DNA of 64,000 bases from positions 1,584,908 to 1,648,907 of the forward strand of contig PJRA01000313.1 of assembly GCA_016987375.1 (NCBI GenBank), in the 5' to 3' direction. This document shows, piece after piece, positions 16,157-29,877 of this stretch (position 1 is the stretch's first letter; each line of letters starts with the position of its first letter). The stretch comes from Brachionus koreanus. Taxonomy: Eukaryota > Rotifera > Eurotatoria > Ploima > Brachionidae. The position numbers and the translations under genes were made by a program. The notes below the pieces were generated by a model that was not told the DNA's origin, made no database searches, and was given only the letters and a program-made list of their open reading frames with translations.

Positions 16157-16340
16157 CGGATAGGAAAGAAAACAAAACACGGCCAATCAAATTAACTCAC
16201 AAAATTGTTTAAATACTCTTGTCATATGTCTAGTTAGAAAACAAAAAAGTTTAAGCTAAAAAATTAATAATTTGAGAGAACAAAGAGAGTGAGGGCAACA
16301 GAGAGAGAGAGAGAGGTTGGGCGGGAGAGGGAGAGCCGAC
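16157..16340 (+). promoter_or_regulatory. Putative proximal promoter of the IER-like gene
   Basis: This patch stands out from the AT-rich surroundings. It has an ETS-like CCGGAT at about 16157, a CCAAT box at 16183-16187, and from about 16274 to 16340 a purine-rich GA-repeat track containing a GC-box-like GGGCGGG at about 16320. The start codon lies at 16633. The motifs are visible in the sequence. That they drive the downstream gene is inference from position and from the fact that immediate-early genes use dense proximal promoters. Confidence 0.4.
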
Positions 16341-16632
16341 TTGAGATTTAGATCTAAAGCCCTAAAAAACCAATCACTCAAAATTCACTTTTTCTATTAA
16401 TCGTTTTTGTTTTTTATTAGATTATTAAAAAAATATATTAACAATTACAAATATTTAAATATAAAAATAATGGAATACTTTTGAACAAAAATATAAAAGA
16501 AATATTCAAGCACAAACAATCAAGGTGTAAAACACACGAACATAAAATATAGTTTTTTTTTTTGCAATTGAAAAGCAAGAAAAAAGAATAAGAAGCATTT
16601 AATTAAATTGTTGATCGATCGTTATCGTCAAA

Positions 16633-17514
16633 ATGGATAGCACTGACTTAAGAAAATCATTTTTTTACAATTCGTTCGAAATGGATCAACAAAACGCCAT
16701 TCGACTGCAGCAATTAGAAGCCATTAAGCTAATACAGATATCGCTTGACAAACTGACGTGCACAAATACCGTACAACTTAAATCTCAAAATGCTCAAAAG
16801 TCCAACACAGTACTCGTATACAAAGAGACAAATTTACACAAAAATTTACTTGTAAATAAAATACTAAATAAAGCCAAATACATTTACTATCAGGGAGTAG
16901 TGCAAACAATGAGACTCTCGCTTATGTCAAAGCTAAATTATTACACTAGTTTAATACATCAATTGAACAACACTAATTCGGCTAGTGCCGAAGCGAATCT
17001 AGTCGACGAAATGAAAGTTCTTATGCAGCAGATATTGCACGAAACCTATCAGTTTAATTTGACAAATCAGCCAAATCCTATAGACTTGGCTGTCTTGTTT
17101 CCAACTGCCGAGCCAGATGTAAAAGCAAATAGTCAGACTGATCACAAACGCGTTAAGCATTTAAACGATCTTAAAACGTCGTTGTACAGTTTAATGTACA
17201 ATCAGACTAGTATAGATAAACCGAAACCGAGTGTTAAACGTCCCAGTCAAGATATGGACGATGAGGACGACGACGACGAAAATTTGAACGTAGACGACGA
17301 TGTAGATGACCGAATGTGTAAAAAGTGTAAGAAAAGTGATGATAACAGTGAGTCCAGAGAGTCTAGTCCTCTAGACATAAATAATAATCAAATACTTAAT
17401 GATGAAACAAATAACAAAGAAATTAACAAGCGTAATTTGAATAAAAAATTCAAATTAAAGAACAAATCGAGTACATCTTCATCAAAAATATTGAATATCG
17501 AATGTCTGGTCTAA
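16633..17514 (+). CDS. Immediate early response (IER2/IER5-like) protein
   Basis: Intronless 293-codon gene. Residues about 24-85 carry the IER-family N-terminal signature: a helix with the pattern EAIKLIQISLDKL, then NLHKNLLVNKILNKAKYIYY, which matches the EAHRIVSISLGKI...KLHKNLLVSLVLRSARQVY block of vertebrate IER5/IER2. The rest is low complexity: a Gln/Asn-rich middle, a highly acidic Asp/Glu run at about residues 210-228, a small Cys pair (CKKC), and a Lys-rich, probably nuclear, C-terminus. Vertebrate IER proteins are growth-factor and heat-inducible nuclear regulators; IER5 binds PP2A and HSF1. They are also intronless, which agrees with this structure. The start ATG follows a stop-rich leader. 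A second Met at residue 17 is possible. Large gene-free flanks surround it. The family call is confident; assignment to IER2 or IER5 is not. Confidence 0.8.
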   Translation: MDSTDLRKSFFYNSFEMDQQNAIRLQQLEAIKLIQISLDKLTCTNTVQLKSQNAQKSNTVLVYKETNLHKNLLVNKILNKAKYIYYQGVVQTMRLSLMSKLNYYTSLIHQLNNTNSASAEANLVDEMKVLMQQILHETYQFNLTNQPNPIDLAVLFPTAEPDVKANSQTDHKRVKHLNDLKTSLYSLMYNQTSIDKPKPSVKRPSQDMDDEDDDDENLNVDDDVDDRMCKKCKKSDDNSESRESSPLDINNNQILNDETNNKEINKRNLNKKFKLKNKSSTSSSKILNIECLV

Positions 17515-20500
17515 GTTCATGCATACAGAGAGACAGACATATTTTTAGCAACAACAGTCAGAATAGTTCAATTAATGTTTAGTGTATCAATTGACTATTC
17601 TATTCAGTTCATCTCACATGGCGTAGCCCTATGTGGTTATACATACACGTGACTTAAAAACATACCAAATCTCATGAGCATTTCTATATTTGGTGATATT
17701 TGTAGTGATTTAAAAAGTTAACAAAAAAACAAAAAAATTTTTTTCATCGAGAATTATTCAAAACCGGATAAGAGAAGCTCTAGTTGAGTTTTCGAGTATG
17801 AAATGTTTAAACGGTATTAATTTAGCTGTTGTACTAAATTAAAATTTAGTCAACTTCTAAAAACCAAGGCTTATGCGAATCCGCCTTTTTAGATTATTTT
17901 TTATTATTTTTAAAACTTAGCCATAGTTTGGTCCGTATATTTTAATTTACTTTTTGCTCGCCAATTTTGACCTGTGTAAATGTTTTTGTTTACTATTTTT
18001 CTATTTTTTAAAAATAATTTTATTCTCGCGATAACATCTTTATTTAAAAATTTAATAAACAGTTAAAAATTAATTTTATTTTATTTTTTTTCAAAACTAT
18101 ACGTAAAATTATGATTACAAAAAGAAAAGGAGTGTTTTTTTAGTAGGCCATAATAATTTCAAAATTATATTGTATGTTGATACAATTAAATTTATAAGGG
18201 TTCTCTTTTATTTTTTAAATCTTAATTTAAACAAACAAATATTTTTGAAATTTGACTAGAGCTTATTTGACAAGAAGCTTTTAAAAAGTCAAATTTATTT
18301 TTTATTTTAAATTAATTTAATTTCATCAATAAAATGCTATTCAGATGTAAATAAAAATCACTAGTATTTTCTATATTTTTGTGCTTAAAGAAATCAAAGC
18401 TGTTCAATGAAGCCTATTCAATTTTGTTGAATAGATTTTGTTTATTTTCAATCAAGCTAGGTCTTTAATCATATTTTATTTTATTTATTTTGTGAATGAC
18501 TAAAATTTTGAGCGAGTTTTTTGAAACAAAAATTTATTAAGAATCGAAAATTAAATTTTTTTGAATACCTGCCAAAATGACAAACAATGTTCTCAAAGCT
18601 ATCAAATTAAAATATTAAATGATTCAAATGAGCTGTCTATTCAACCGACATTTTTTAATTTATCTTTTGGTTAAGTGAATGTACGCATATGCTCGAATTG
18701 GATTATTTTTTCCGCTCAATGCTTTGCTTTAGTCCCAGCAGATAAAGTAATAAATTAATTAATTCTATTGAGAATAAACAAAAAACAGCACGAATAACCA
18801 AACATCAAACATGATCGATCTAAAAGCTTCATAAATTTTTGCATAAAATTAAAAAAAGCAAACATTAGCGTGTTGACGTCAGCTTGTTGTTGGCTGGAAG
18901 CCTAGTAAATCCTATTCAAAATGTAAATAGCAAAGCCTAAAGGTAATTGTTATCAGAATAATTTCATGCAGGCTTAAATTAGAGTACACAACTGATTGCA
19001 TAGGTTTATTATATTTAGATTTCATTGTAATTATCAAAATGTCATTCAAAAATAGTTTTAAGGTGAATACTTTTTATTTCTAATAAAATTTATTTTACTT
19101 CAATTGTTTATTCTAATGGTTTGTTACAGTGAAAAAAATGAAACAAAAAGCACTTTGAATTAAAAATAAAAGATTAATTTCTAAATTTTATTTTTTCATT
19201 TTTATTGAAAAAAAAAAGTAAATAAACATATATTAGCACTTAATTATTTTAAAGCAATAAAAAAAAATTGTCAAAAAAATAAATACTTTGTTATAAGCAA
19301 AAAAACCTAATTAATTTCAAAAAGTTTTATTTAAAAAATAAAACTATTTTCAAAATAAACAATACTCAAGAATTTGTTTATCTAGAGAGTCTAATCTCTT
19401 TCTAATCTTATAGTGTTTAGTTTGTTTTAGATAAACAAACGAAATCAATTGAAAATTTGAACTTTTTTTTAATAACTGTTATTTGAAGTCGGCATATTAA
19501 TGATTAGTACTTCACTCGAAATAATAATCTGTCAAGCAAAGACTCGGCCAAAAATAATTTCCATTTATGAGCACAAAAGCAAATATTTATTGTTCAAACA
19601 ATCGCAGGGGAATTCAAAAAATTAAAAGGTTTCAAATAGTCGAACAATCAAAAAGAAAAGTAGCTATAAGCAAATAGAATAAAGAAATACTTGACTCGTT
19701 TCGTGCTAGGTTTTGTTTGTTCTATGCAATTTGATACGTCAAGTATTGGCTATTCTCCTAAGCTCTGATACATATTTCATTTCATACGTGTGTCTATTTA
19801 TTTTTCGTTAAATAGCATTAAGATTAAGCAGAATTAGAGAAAAGCAATTACTTTTGTATTCCGAAATATCTTGACAGTTTTATTTCATCCACTAAATTTC
19901 CTACAGAAAATATTTACTTACAAATGATTTTTCAAATATTTGCTTCTCATTCTTTTCTTCCTGTTCAAATATTTACTCTAGTTATACTAATTTCATTAGA
20001 TAGCTGGCAAATATTTGAGTTTTTTATCTATAGAAATGAATAAAGTTCAAAGCTTAATGTAGTTTTTCTGGCGACTATTTAAAATTATTTCGTTATTGCT
20101 AAAAGATATTTGTCTTTAAGCTTAATATCATTATACCTTAGCCAAATAATAGCTGAAATGCAAAATAACAATTACTCAAATTATGAAGTATGCTTAAGCT
20201 TGATTGAATTTACTTTTCATGTAAAATAAACTATGATTATATACAGATGCATCTCATTTGCTTTCACCACCTGACAAAAATTAATCTCCTCTTATAAAAA
20301 AAAAGTTTTTAAAAAGAATTGATATTTTAAAAATTTAATTTAATTTGCAATATTTTTTTAAATAATTTGAAAATAGTTTATGCAAAGCCTTGGCCGTTTG
20401 GAATGAAAGCTTAGTGCATCCTTTCATTTACTTGATAGTAGTTATAAAATAAAAAGAATTAAATTTTGATATTTTGATTAAATATTAAATAGTTGTTTTT

Positions 20501-22190
20501 TTTTTGTTCTTGTGAACGATTAAAGCTTATTAATTAAAAATTTAAGACATATAATTGATCATATGAGGAATTACTCAAAAAATGCTTTTGAATATATTTG
20601 AATAATTTAAAATTCAATAGTTTTAATTTTTCAATTAAAAATCTGATTTTAATAATAAATATATTTTTAATGTTTCAATAAAAAAAATAGCTATTGAATA
20701 AAAAATACTATGTTAACAATTAATTTGGATATTTTTATAATCAAATTTTTATTTTTTTTTCTATTTTAGTTAAATAAATAAAATTATATAAGAGAAAATC
20801 TCAATTTTAATTTAAATCTATTTGGTTCGTTCAAAATTTGAATTAATTTTCTCTTGATTTAAGTAAAGCTTCTATTGTTAAGAACAATGCTAAGTGCATC
20901 ACTTAAATGTGTGTTTTATTTTATTTAAGCTACTATTTGAAAGGCTTCGTTAACTTTAATCAATTTGAAATATTCATTTTTTTAATGATGACTGAAAAAA
21001 AATTTGTTTTATCAAAACTAGTAAATTTAAGGCTTTTAAATTATTATTGCATTCTTATTCTTCACAAACCTTTTGAATTACAAGTATTTGCTTAATACAC
21101 TTGTGTAATTCTTAACAAAAAAATAAATATGAAAATTGAGTAATTAGATATATTCATATATTCTTTTAGAAATTATCTAATTTTATTTATTAATATATTA
21201 ATAAATTTTTATTTTTTTTTCAAGCAACATTTTTGAATCATTTATAATTCTAGAAAACAAAATAATTTTTTTAAACTTTTTTTCAAAAAAATCTTGTAAG
21301 GCTAATTTACAATGAATTAGCCTTTATAGGATTTTTTTTTAATTCTTAGAAAAATTTTGAAGCTTTTCAAGCTTTTGACCTTATTCAGTTAGATATCATT
21401 AAATATAAATAAAATAAATTAAATGATTATTCGAAACCTCTTTATGACCAAATTAGGACATCATTTCATGACTAATACACAAATTTAGAATTAAAAAATA
21501 TTTAAACTTCTTAAATTAAAATAACAAAAAAAAATAAAACTCAAAGATTTGTCATGAAAAAAAAAGAACGGAGAATGAATTTAAAAGTAATTATGCTGGT
21601 GAAGTCTAAATCAAATCTAATTATATGGATCGTAAATAAAAACACTATTGACAAGTTCAAAATAAATCATAGGCTCAGCATATAATTAATCAAAAAATTT
21701 AAAGCCTTACTAATTTGGTTTAGAGAATTACTCGGCTCATCTAAAACTAATTCCTAACAACAATGACCGTAAAGTAAAATTGTTTTATTTATACTAAAAT
21801 GTAGCTTAAATTTTCAATAATTATTCTTTTTGATCAAACTGCGAATATAACAATATAATTTATTTTTAACACCCGATTGATTTCATATGCTTGAATTGAC
21901 TTGAATTGAATTGAAATTGAATTTATTGTTTTTTTCTTAAAGATTGATTGAATCTTTATATAAACAAAGAATCTAAAATAGATCTTTAATTATAATTTTG
22001 AATATATGATTAGAAATAATTACCTGAAAATTTTATAAAATTTTTTTTTTCAAATTAGCAATCATTTTAAACGATTAATTTTGAATTCAATTTAGACAAA
22101 AAAGAAATTTAATTTAATTATTAACTCAATTAAAATAAAAAATATTTAAATTTTTAATATTTTATTTTTGTTCAACTTTTTTGATAATAA
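17515..22190. other. Gene-poor region with IER-like gene 3' flank
   Basis: The first 500-560 bases are probably the 3' UTR of the IER-like gene. They include an E-box-like CACGTG near 17647 and an AATAAA at 18054-18059. A perfect palindromic cAMP-response-type element, TGACGTCA, lies at 18874-18881. The remainder is AT-rich with no ORF I can support. A 62-codon frame at 20907 is hydrophobic, low complexity and unlike any family known to me. Confidence 0.55.
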
Positions 22191-23280
22191 TTAACTGTCC
22201 GCAGCTAGTTGTATTTCAGTTTTTTCGGCAATCTCTTGAGCTATCTTAGGATCAAGTATTTCTTTAATCTTATAAATAACATTTTTTAATTAAATTTTGT
22301 ATCTTAAATTCAATCTTTATTTTTACTTGATATTGTTTCGATATTTCAAAAGCTGTACATATACTGGTATCGTAAAGTAAAACATGGTGCTTAGCTAATG
22401 CCTTGATACAATTGCAGATTCTACTTATATTCTCTCGTTCATTTAATGTAACTGGCTTGAAGATTTTTTGAAACATTTAAACTTTAATCACACAAAGTGT
22501 AATTACCTTTAAGAGCGGTGTAAAGCCTCCATTTTTTCGACTACTTTCTTGAATACTTGTAGATGTAACCCAGATGTTTCCATTTCTACCTAAAATAATT
22601 GACACTCCGCATGGAAGATTGACAAAATGAACTTTCTGTCTCTTAATCAAAGGCGAGCTAACTTGAATTAAGCAGCCTTGACCAAGTTTGCCATAGTTTA
22701 AATTTCTAGTATGAAGAGAGAGCGATCCATCAGAATGTACATTTTGTACTTCTGCCTTGGTAAAAAAAATGCTTGAATAAATTTATCTTAATTAATTAAA
22801 ATTAATTTTACTGAAATTAAATCATTCTCTACAAAATAATGTCTCATCATTCTTTCATCTTCTTCTGATCTTCTTCTCTAAAGGAATTTAGTTATATTTT
22901 TTTTAAGAATTTATAAATCCTACGAGCTCTCCACCAGGTAAATTAACTGATGTCAAGGGTAGCATTGCATCTAAAGTTGAATTTATATCAACTCTCCATC
23001 GGCTTGTATCAACAGCTGTAATTCGGCCTACCACAACATCTCCTACATCGCCGATATATCTTGTATTTATAGGCTGAACCAAAAACAAATTGTTTACTTT
23101 AGTTACATAGCCGACCACCGAAGCGTATTTATTATTATCAGTAGTATAAATTCCATGTCCGCTTGAATAAAGCTTTTAATTAAAAGATATTTTTATTAAA
23201 ATTTAAAAATACCCCATAAAAGCTGGATCAGTAGTTATTAAATCTCCTGGAGAGCAAATATTCGATGCTATATTATCCAT
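22191..23280 (-). CDS. EXOSC2: Exosome complex component RRP4 (EXOSC2)
   Basis: Six exons joined in phase: 23280-23213, 23161-22924, 22877-22812, 22755-22507, 22455-22327 and 22268-22191, giving 275 residues (human RRP4 has 293). RRP4 is one of the three S1/KH cap subunits of the RNA exosome, which processes and degrades RNA from the 3' end in nucleus and cytoplasm. Family landmarks are present in order: the N-terminal CSPGDLITTDPAFMGGHG motif, the S1 domain with NTRYIGDVGDVVVGRI and NLPGGEL, the LHTRNLNYGKLGQG linker, and the KH domain with ILGRNGNIWV and VLLYDTSI. The start gives a normal RRP4 N-terminus. It lies 192 bases downstream of the Deltex stop codon on the same strand, so the two could share a transcript. 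No broken or missing domain is seen. Confidence 0.95.
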
Positions 23281-23472
23281 TATTAGAAAAACCACGTTTG
23301 GTTAATTAATTTAAAATTAATCAAATAACTTTTATTTTATTTTTTTTCAAAATTTTGAATTGAATTCAATTAATTTATTTGAATGCAAAATAAATTTAAC
23401 AAAAGAATGAAATAATTTAAATTAATTTATTAGTTAAAATTCTTTTTAAGCCAAAATTTTTTTTATCAATTA

Positions 23473-25818
<2,346 letters not shown>

Positions 25819-26930
25819 GTTGAAATATTCCAAAAAAATTATGTGTATTTTTAACTTTTTGATTTCTATTAACTTATGTTAAATAATTTTGAAAATTAAG
25901 AAAAAATCTAGTTGATATCAGCACTATTTAGCAAATTTATATACAGTATTATATCTTTCTGTATTAAAAAATTTAATGGTAATTTATGAATTTATTGTTG
26001 ATGAAAAAATGGCGAAATATTTTTATATTTTTCACTAAAGATAATTATGCTTTGATTAAAACTTTTTTAGTAATAAAACAAAACTTAAAAATAACAACCC
26101 TAACAAACTATTCAGAGTTTATAAGATTTGGGAGTAATCAGAATTTTGAACAATGATAGACTTAATCATATTTTATAAAACTAGAGAATGGAGAATTTTT
26201 CCAAAATTTGATTAAAAAAAATTGAACAAAAATTATTACTAAAAAAGTTTAAAACATCTGTCTAAAGGCTAAAACTAGTCCTGTAAATCCAAAATTGTAT
26301 AAAATTTTAAGTTTCAGAATTTTACCAGACTGTTCTTTATAATACAACTACAAATGTTGTACAATGTTGAATTTACAGAACTTGCTTTTGATCTAAAAAA
26401 AAAGTTATAAGTATTTTTAACATTTTCCTCTGTTGTATTGACTAGATTTCACAATAACATATGACATCAAAATTGAGTAGTTCTAAAAGCTTGGAAGTTT
26501 AGCACTGATAAAATATTTGATTCAAAACAAAGCCATTTTTTTAAAATGAAATCATAAGTATATTTAATTTAATAAAGATCTAAATCTGAAACACTATTTT
26601 ACAAAACATGTATAATGCATGTCATTATAATTTAAAGAAATGAATAAAAAATTGATAAAAATTTAATTTTTGTCAAATAGATCCGTTTCTTCTATTAAAA
26701 CTAAAAATAGATTCAAATTAAATCAATTTTTTTTAAACAAAGATAGATTTTTTTTTAATTTCTTAAGTCTAAAAATGCCAGCTTCGTATGGTTTTATATT
26801 GCATTTTTTAACGTTTTTTAATTTATCAATAAAAATAAGCAATAGCTAGCTAATCTTCAAAATATAAATCATTATGCTTTATAGTTTTAGCTTTCTATCT
26901 GCAAATAGTTCGATTTTTATTTTAACCATA
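25819..26930. other. Intergenic, Deltex 5' flank
   Basis: AT-rich DNA between the Deltex start codon and a mariner remnant. I see no open frame or motif that can be supported. Confidence 0.5.
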
Positions 26931-26934
26931 GTTT

Positions 26935-27290
26935 TTTGAGCCAAAAAACTCAAGACACTCTTCTTCGACTTGGGCTTGTTAAGGAAAGAATATGATGTTT
27001 TATAAAGTATTTATTATAACTAAAACTAAACTAAGAAAATAGAAAAGGATCAACTATTTAATAATAATAAAATAGGTTATTCTAATATTAGTAAATTAGA
27101 TAATAAACTAGTTATTGGATATTAGAATAGTTGGTAAAAACCTGTCTTATAGCTATATGTTCTTATAACTATATTAGGTATAGCGTTATCTTGAAGAAAA
27201 AAACCTAATTTTTAGTTAACACAAGAAGGATATTTTTCTTGAAGTTTTAAATCGCAAATTTTTTGATGACTCAACATAATTTTTTATTTG
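26935..27290 (-). pseudogene. Mariner transposase remnant
   Basis: Read on the minus strand with frame changes, about 27290-27140 gives KLQEKYPSC-VN-KLGFFLQDNAIPNIVI. This matches the mariner block around the second catalytic Asp (usually LVNRKGVFLQDNARPHTA). Further on, about 26990-26940 gives QAQVEEECLEFFGSKN, which corresponds to the EEVE...EFF-SK segment near the mariner C-terminus. Stops, lost residues and an intervening AT-rich stretch make it a dead fragment. Copies of the same family lie at 47.0-47.6 kb and 56.7 kb. Confidence 0.65.
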
Positions 27291-27349
27291 AAATTTTCAA
27301 TAAATATTTTTAAATTAGAAAATCTTAGTAAAACATTTAAGATAAAGCT

Positions 27350-29517
27350 TTAATTCTTTTGTTTAATTTTAGCAGTTAATTCTTCATTTTCTTTTTTAAT
27401 CTGCTTCAAATCGCTCAGTACTTTATGCATATTATCACTTGTTTTACTCTGCGACTCTAAGTTGACCTGTTCTTCTAAGTCGCGACATTCTCTCTCAAAG
27501 TGACTAATTTGCTCTAAATCCTCTATTAATTTATCATATTGCCCATTTATATTTATAAATAGCTTGTAGACCATTTTATTGGTTTCAGATAGTTTTGCGT
27601 CTTTGTAAATTAGTTCATCAGTTGCATTGAAAATTCTCTCCAATTTTCCATTCATTTGGTTCAATTCTTTCTGAATGGATTTAGTCTCGACTAAAATTTT
27701 GTCTATTTCTTTTCTTTGACGATCAATGTTAGAACATATTTCAAGTATTCTCTTGGTGTAAAATTGTCTATTTGAATGTTTGGACTCGGATTTTTCAAGT
27801 GACGCTATTTCTTTGCTCAATTCTGATAGTAAATTATCTTTTTGACTCAAATCACCGCTTAAATCAGTAATTTGGCTTTTTAAATTTTTTGTTTCCTCAA
27901 TAGTTTGGTTCATTTTTTCTTTTTGGTTTAAAATTTCATCTTCAAGACTCTTTTTTCTCATTTCCAAGGCCTCCTTATGTGCATTCCATTCGTTTCTCAA
28001 TTTTGTCATTTTTTTTTCATGTAAATTAATTTCTTCCTGAATAAAAAACGATTAAAAAACGTCAAATTAAAAATAAAAATTTTTACTTTTAGCTTTAGTA
28101 TGTTCATAGGGGCATCATTTATCAAATTGATGGTTTTCTTTTTTAATGCTATTCTATCTTCAATACTTTTATTGTGAACAGTTTGATCTTTATATTTTGT
28201 TTCTGCACCTTCTATTTTTTTCTGCTTTGTTAAATCAATTTCGCTTTTAATTGATTCAAATTCTTTATTTAAATTTTCTAATTTATCTTTCAAATTAGAA
28301 ATTTCTTCTTCAGTCCTCTTTAACAAAATAATTATAAAAAAAAATTTATTTCAAATAAAAATCTTGCTTGTTCTGGAGCATTTGAAATTGAAACATTCTT
28401 TTCTGTTTCTTTTTCTGTAAATTGTAGTTTTTCAGAATGCTGGAAGCGGGAAACTTTGGCAAACATATTTTTTACATTAACGCCAGACTGAGCTTCAATA
28501 TCGGCCAAATCTGTCTCGTTTATTAGCAGTGCTCTCTCTTTTGAAATTTCAAAGGTTTGATCCAAAATCATCTTTATCGATTTTTTTAATTCGTCAACTG
28601 CCTCATATTTTTCAGACTTTGCTATTTCTTTTTTCTGATCAGAACTAAAATAATTTTTTATAATTATAAAAAAAAATTACAAAAAATTAATTTTTTAAAA
28701 ATTAACTTGATCAGTGCATTTTCTTTTATTTTGTTCAAAGTATTTTGTTCAATTAAGGAATTCAATAAATTTGACTTTACTGCTTGGTCTGTAACAAATT
28801 TCAAGTATTTTTGACTGAAATCGCGCTCATATTTTTTTGTTTTAGAATTACTGGTAAAATCAGATGTAATTAATGACAAAGCGTTAAATTTTTTCTCAAA
28901 ACGAATGCCCTTTAAAATTTGATTTTTTTTTTTTACTGAATCATAGTTATAAAAATACTTCTTTTAAATAGCAGTTATCATCTCGTCTTAGACCATTTGG
29001 CTTTAAGTAAGGTGGGATCCAAAATTTGTTAAGCAATTTTTTGGTCTTTTCAGCGATCAAAAAATTGAAGTCTCTTTTAGCTTTATTATTAGCCTGAATT
29101 TGATCTTCATCATTAGAGGACATTGCTTCTTTGTTTAGTTTTTCTACCAAGAACATTAGCAATTTCCTGGATTCACTTTCATTTGGATACAATAAAGTTT
29201 GATATCCAAGGTCATTTTTATAGCCTAACGATTGACATAAGTTTGCGTATTTTGTGCAAATTCTGAACTTAACAGCAGTATTTGGCGGAAGCTTGGTAAG
29301 TAATTTTTCTGCATCGGGAGAAGTTAATTGTTGAATTAAATTTAACAAATTAGCAACAGACTCAATTAAAATCTCTTGATCAAATTGAGCCAAGCTGGTG
29401 ACATCGTCTTTGATGTTGCTTTGAATTAAAAAATTAAATAAACGAATTAGAAAATTTTATTATTTACCATCCATTTGAACGAAGCGATTGAATTAATATT
29501 TTGTCTACCTCTTCCAT
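27350..29517 (-). CDS. CCDC22: Coiled-coil domain-containing protein 22 (CCC complex)
   Basis: Six exons: 29517-29468, 29418-28959, 28909-28707, 28644-28368, 28317-28087 and 28036-27350, giving 635 residues (human CCDC22 has 627). CCDC22 pairs with CCDC93 and COMMD proteins in the CCC complex, which works with retriever and WASH to recycle endosomal cargo. Family landmarks in order are the N-terminal NN-CH-type domain with MEEVDKILIQSLR, YKNDLGYQTLLYP and FWIPPYL, then KVSRFQHSEKLQF, and the long C-terminal coiled coil with FYTKRILEICSNIDRQRKEI, GKLERIFNATDELIYKDAK and RECRDLEEQV. The fourth intron (28367-28318) has a GC donor (GCAAGA) instead of GT. Every junction keeps frame. The gene appears intact. 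Confidence 0.93.
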
Positions 29518-29875
29518 TTCGAAAAAAAAATATTTGAAAAATAATTTTTAATCATATTACTTTTTATTCAAATCACATGAACAAAGCTTCAAAATTTAAA
29601 ATGTTTTTAAAATTTTTTTTATTTTTTATCATAAAGCATTCTTTGATTAACTTTTTTTCTAAATTTTTTTATCATAAAATTATTTAAAATTAATACAAAT
29701 TAAATTGAATATTTAACATTGAACCATGAAACAGCAATATTTTGAAAGTTAACGACATTATGATAACATGCTATTATTGTAAACTTTGTTTAGTCATTTG
29801 AATGATTAAACCATTCCTTACACATTTCAAATGGCCAATTTGATAGAAAAAAATTTTTGCTCAAATTTTCATTAA
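29518..29875. other. Intergenic, CCDC22 5' flank
   Basis: AT-rich sequence upstream of CCDC22, ending in TTATTA/TTTA-type simple repeats at about 29878-29920 that belong to the tail of the neighbouring LINE remnant. No gene is seen. Confidence 0.5.
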
Positions 29876-29877
29876 TT

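Larger units (their letters stand above)
1..16632. other. Gene-poor AT-rich region
   Basis: I found no open frame longer than about 66 codons here and none that resembles a protein family. The region is extremely AT-rich and stop-dense on both strands. It holds short simple repeats, such as a TA run near 1915 and CA/TG tracts near 13160 and 13260, and scattered small inverted repeats such as 12576-12596 (8-bp arms, 5-base loop). It could be intergenic DNA, distant regulatory DNA of the immediate-early gene at 16633, or a giant intron. The sequence alone does not separate these possibilities. Confidence 0.6.
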
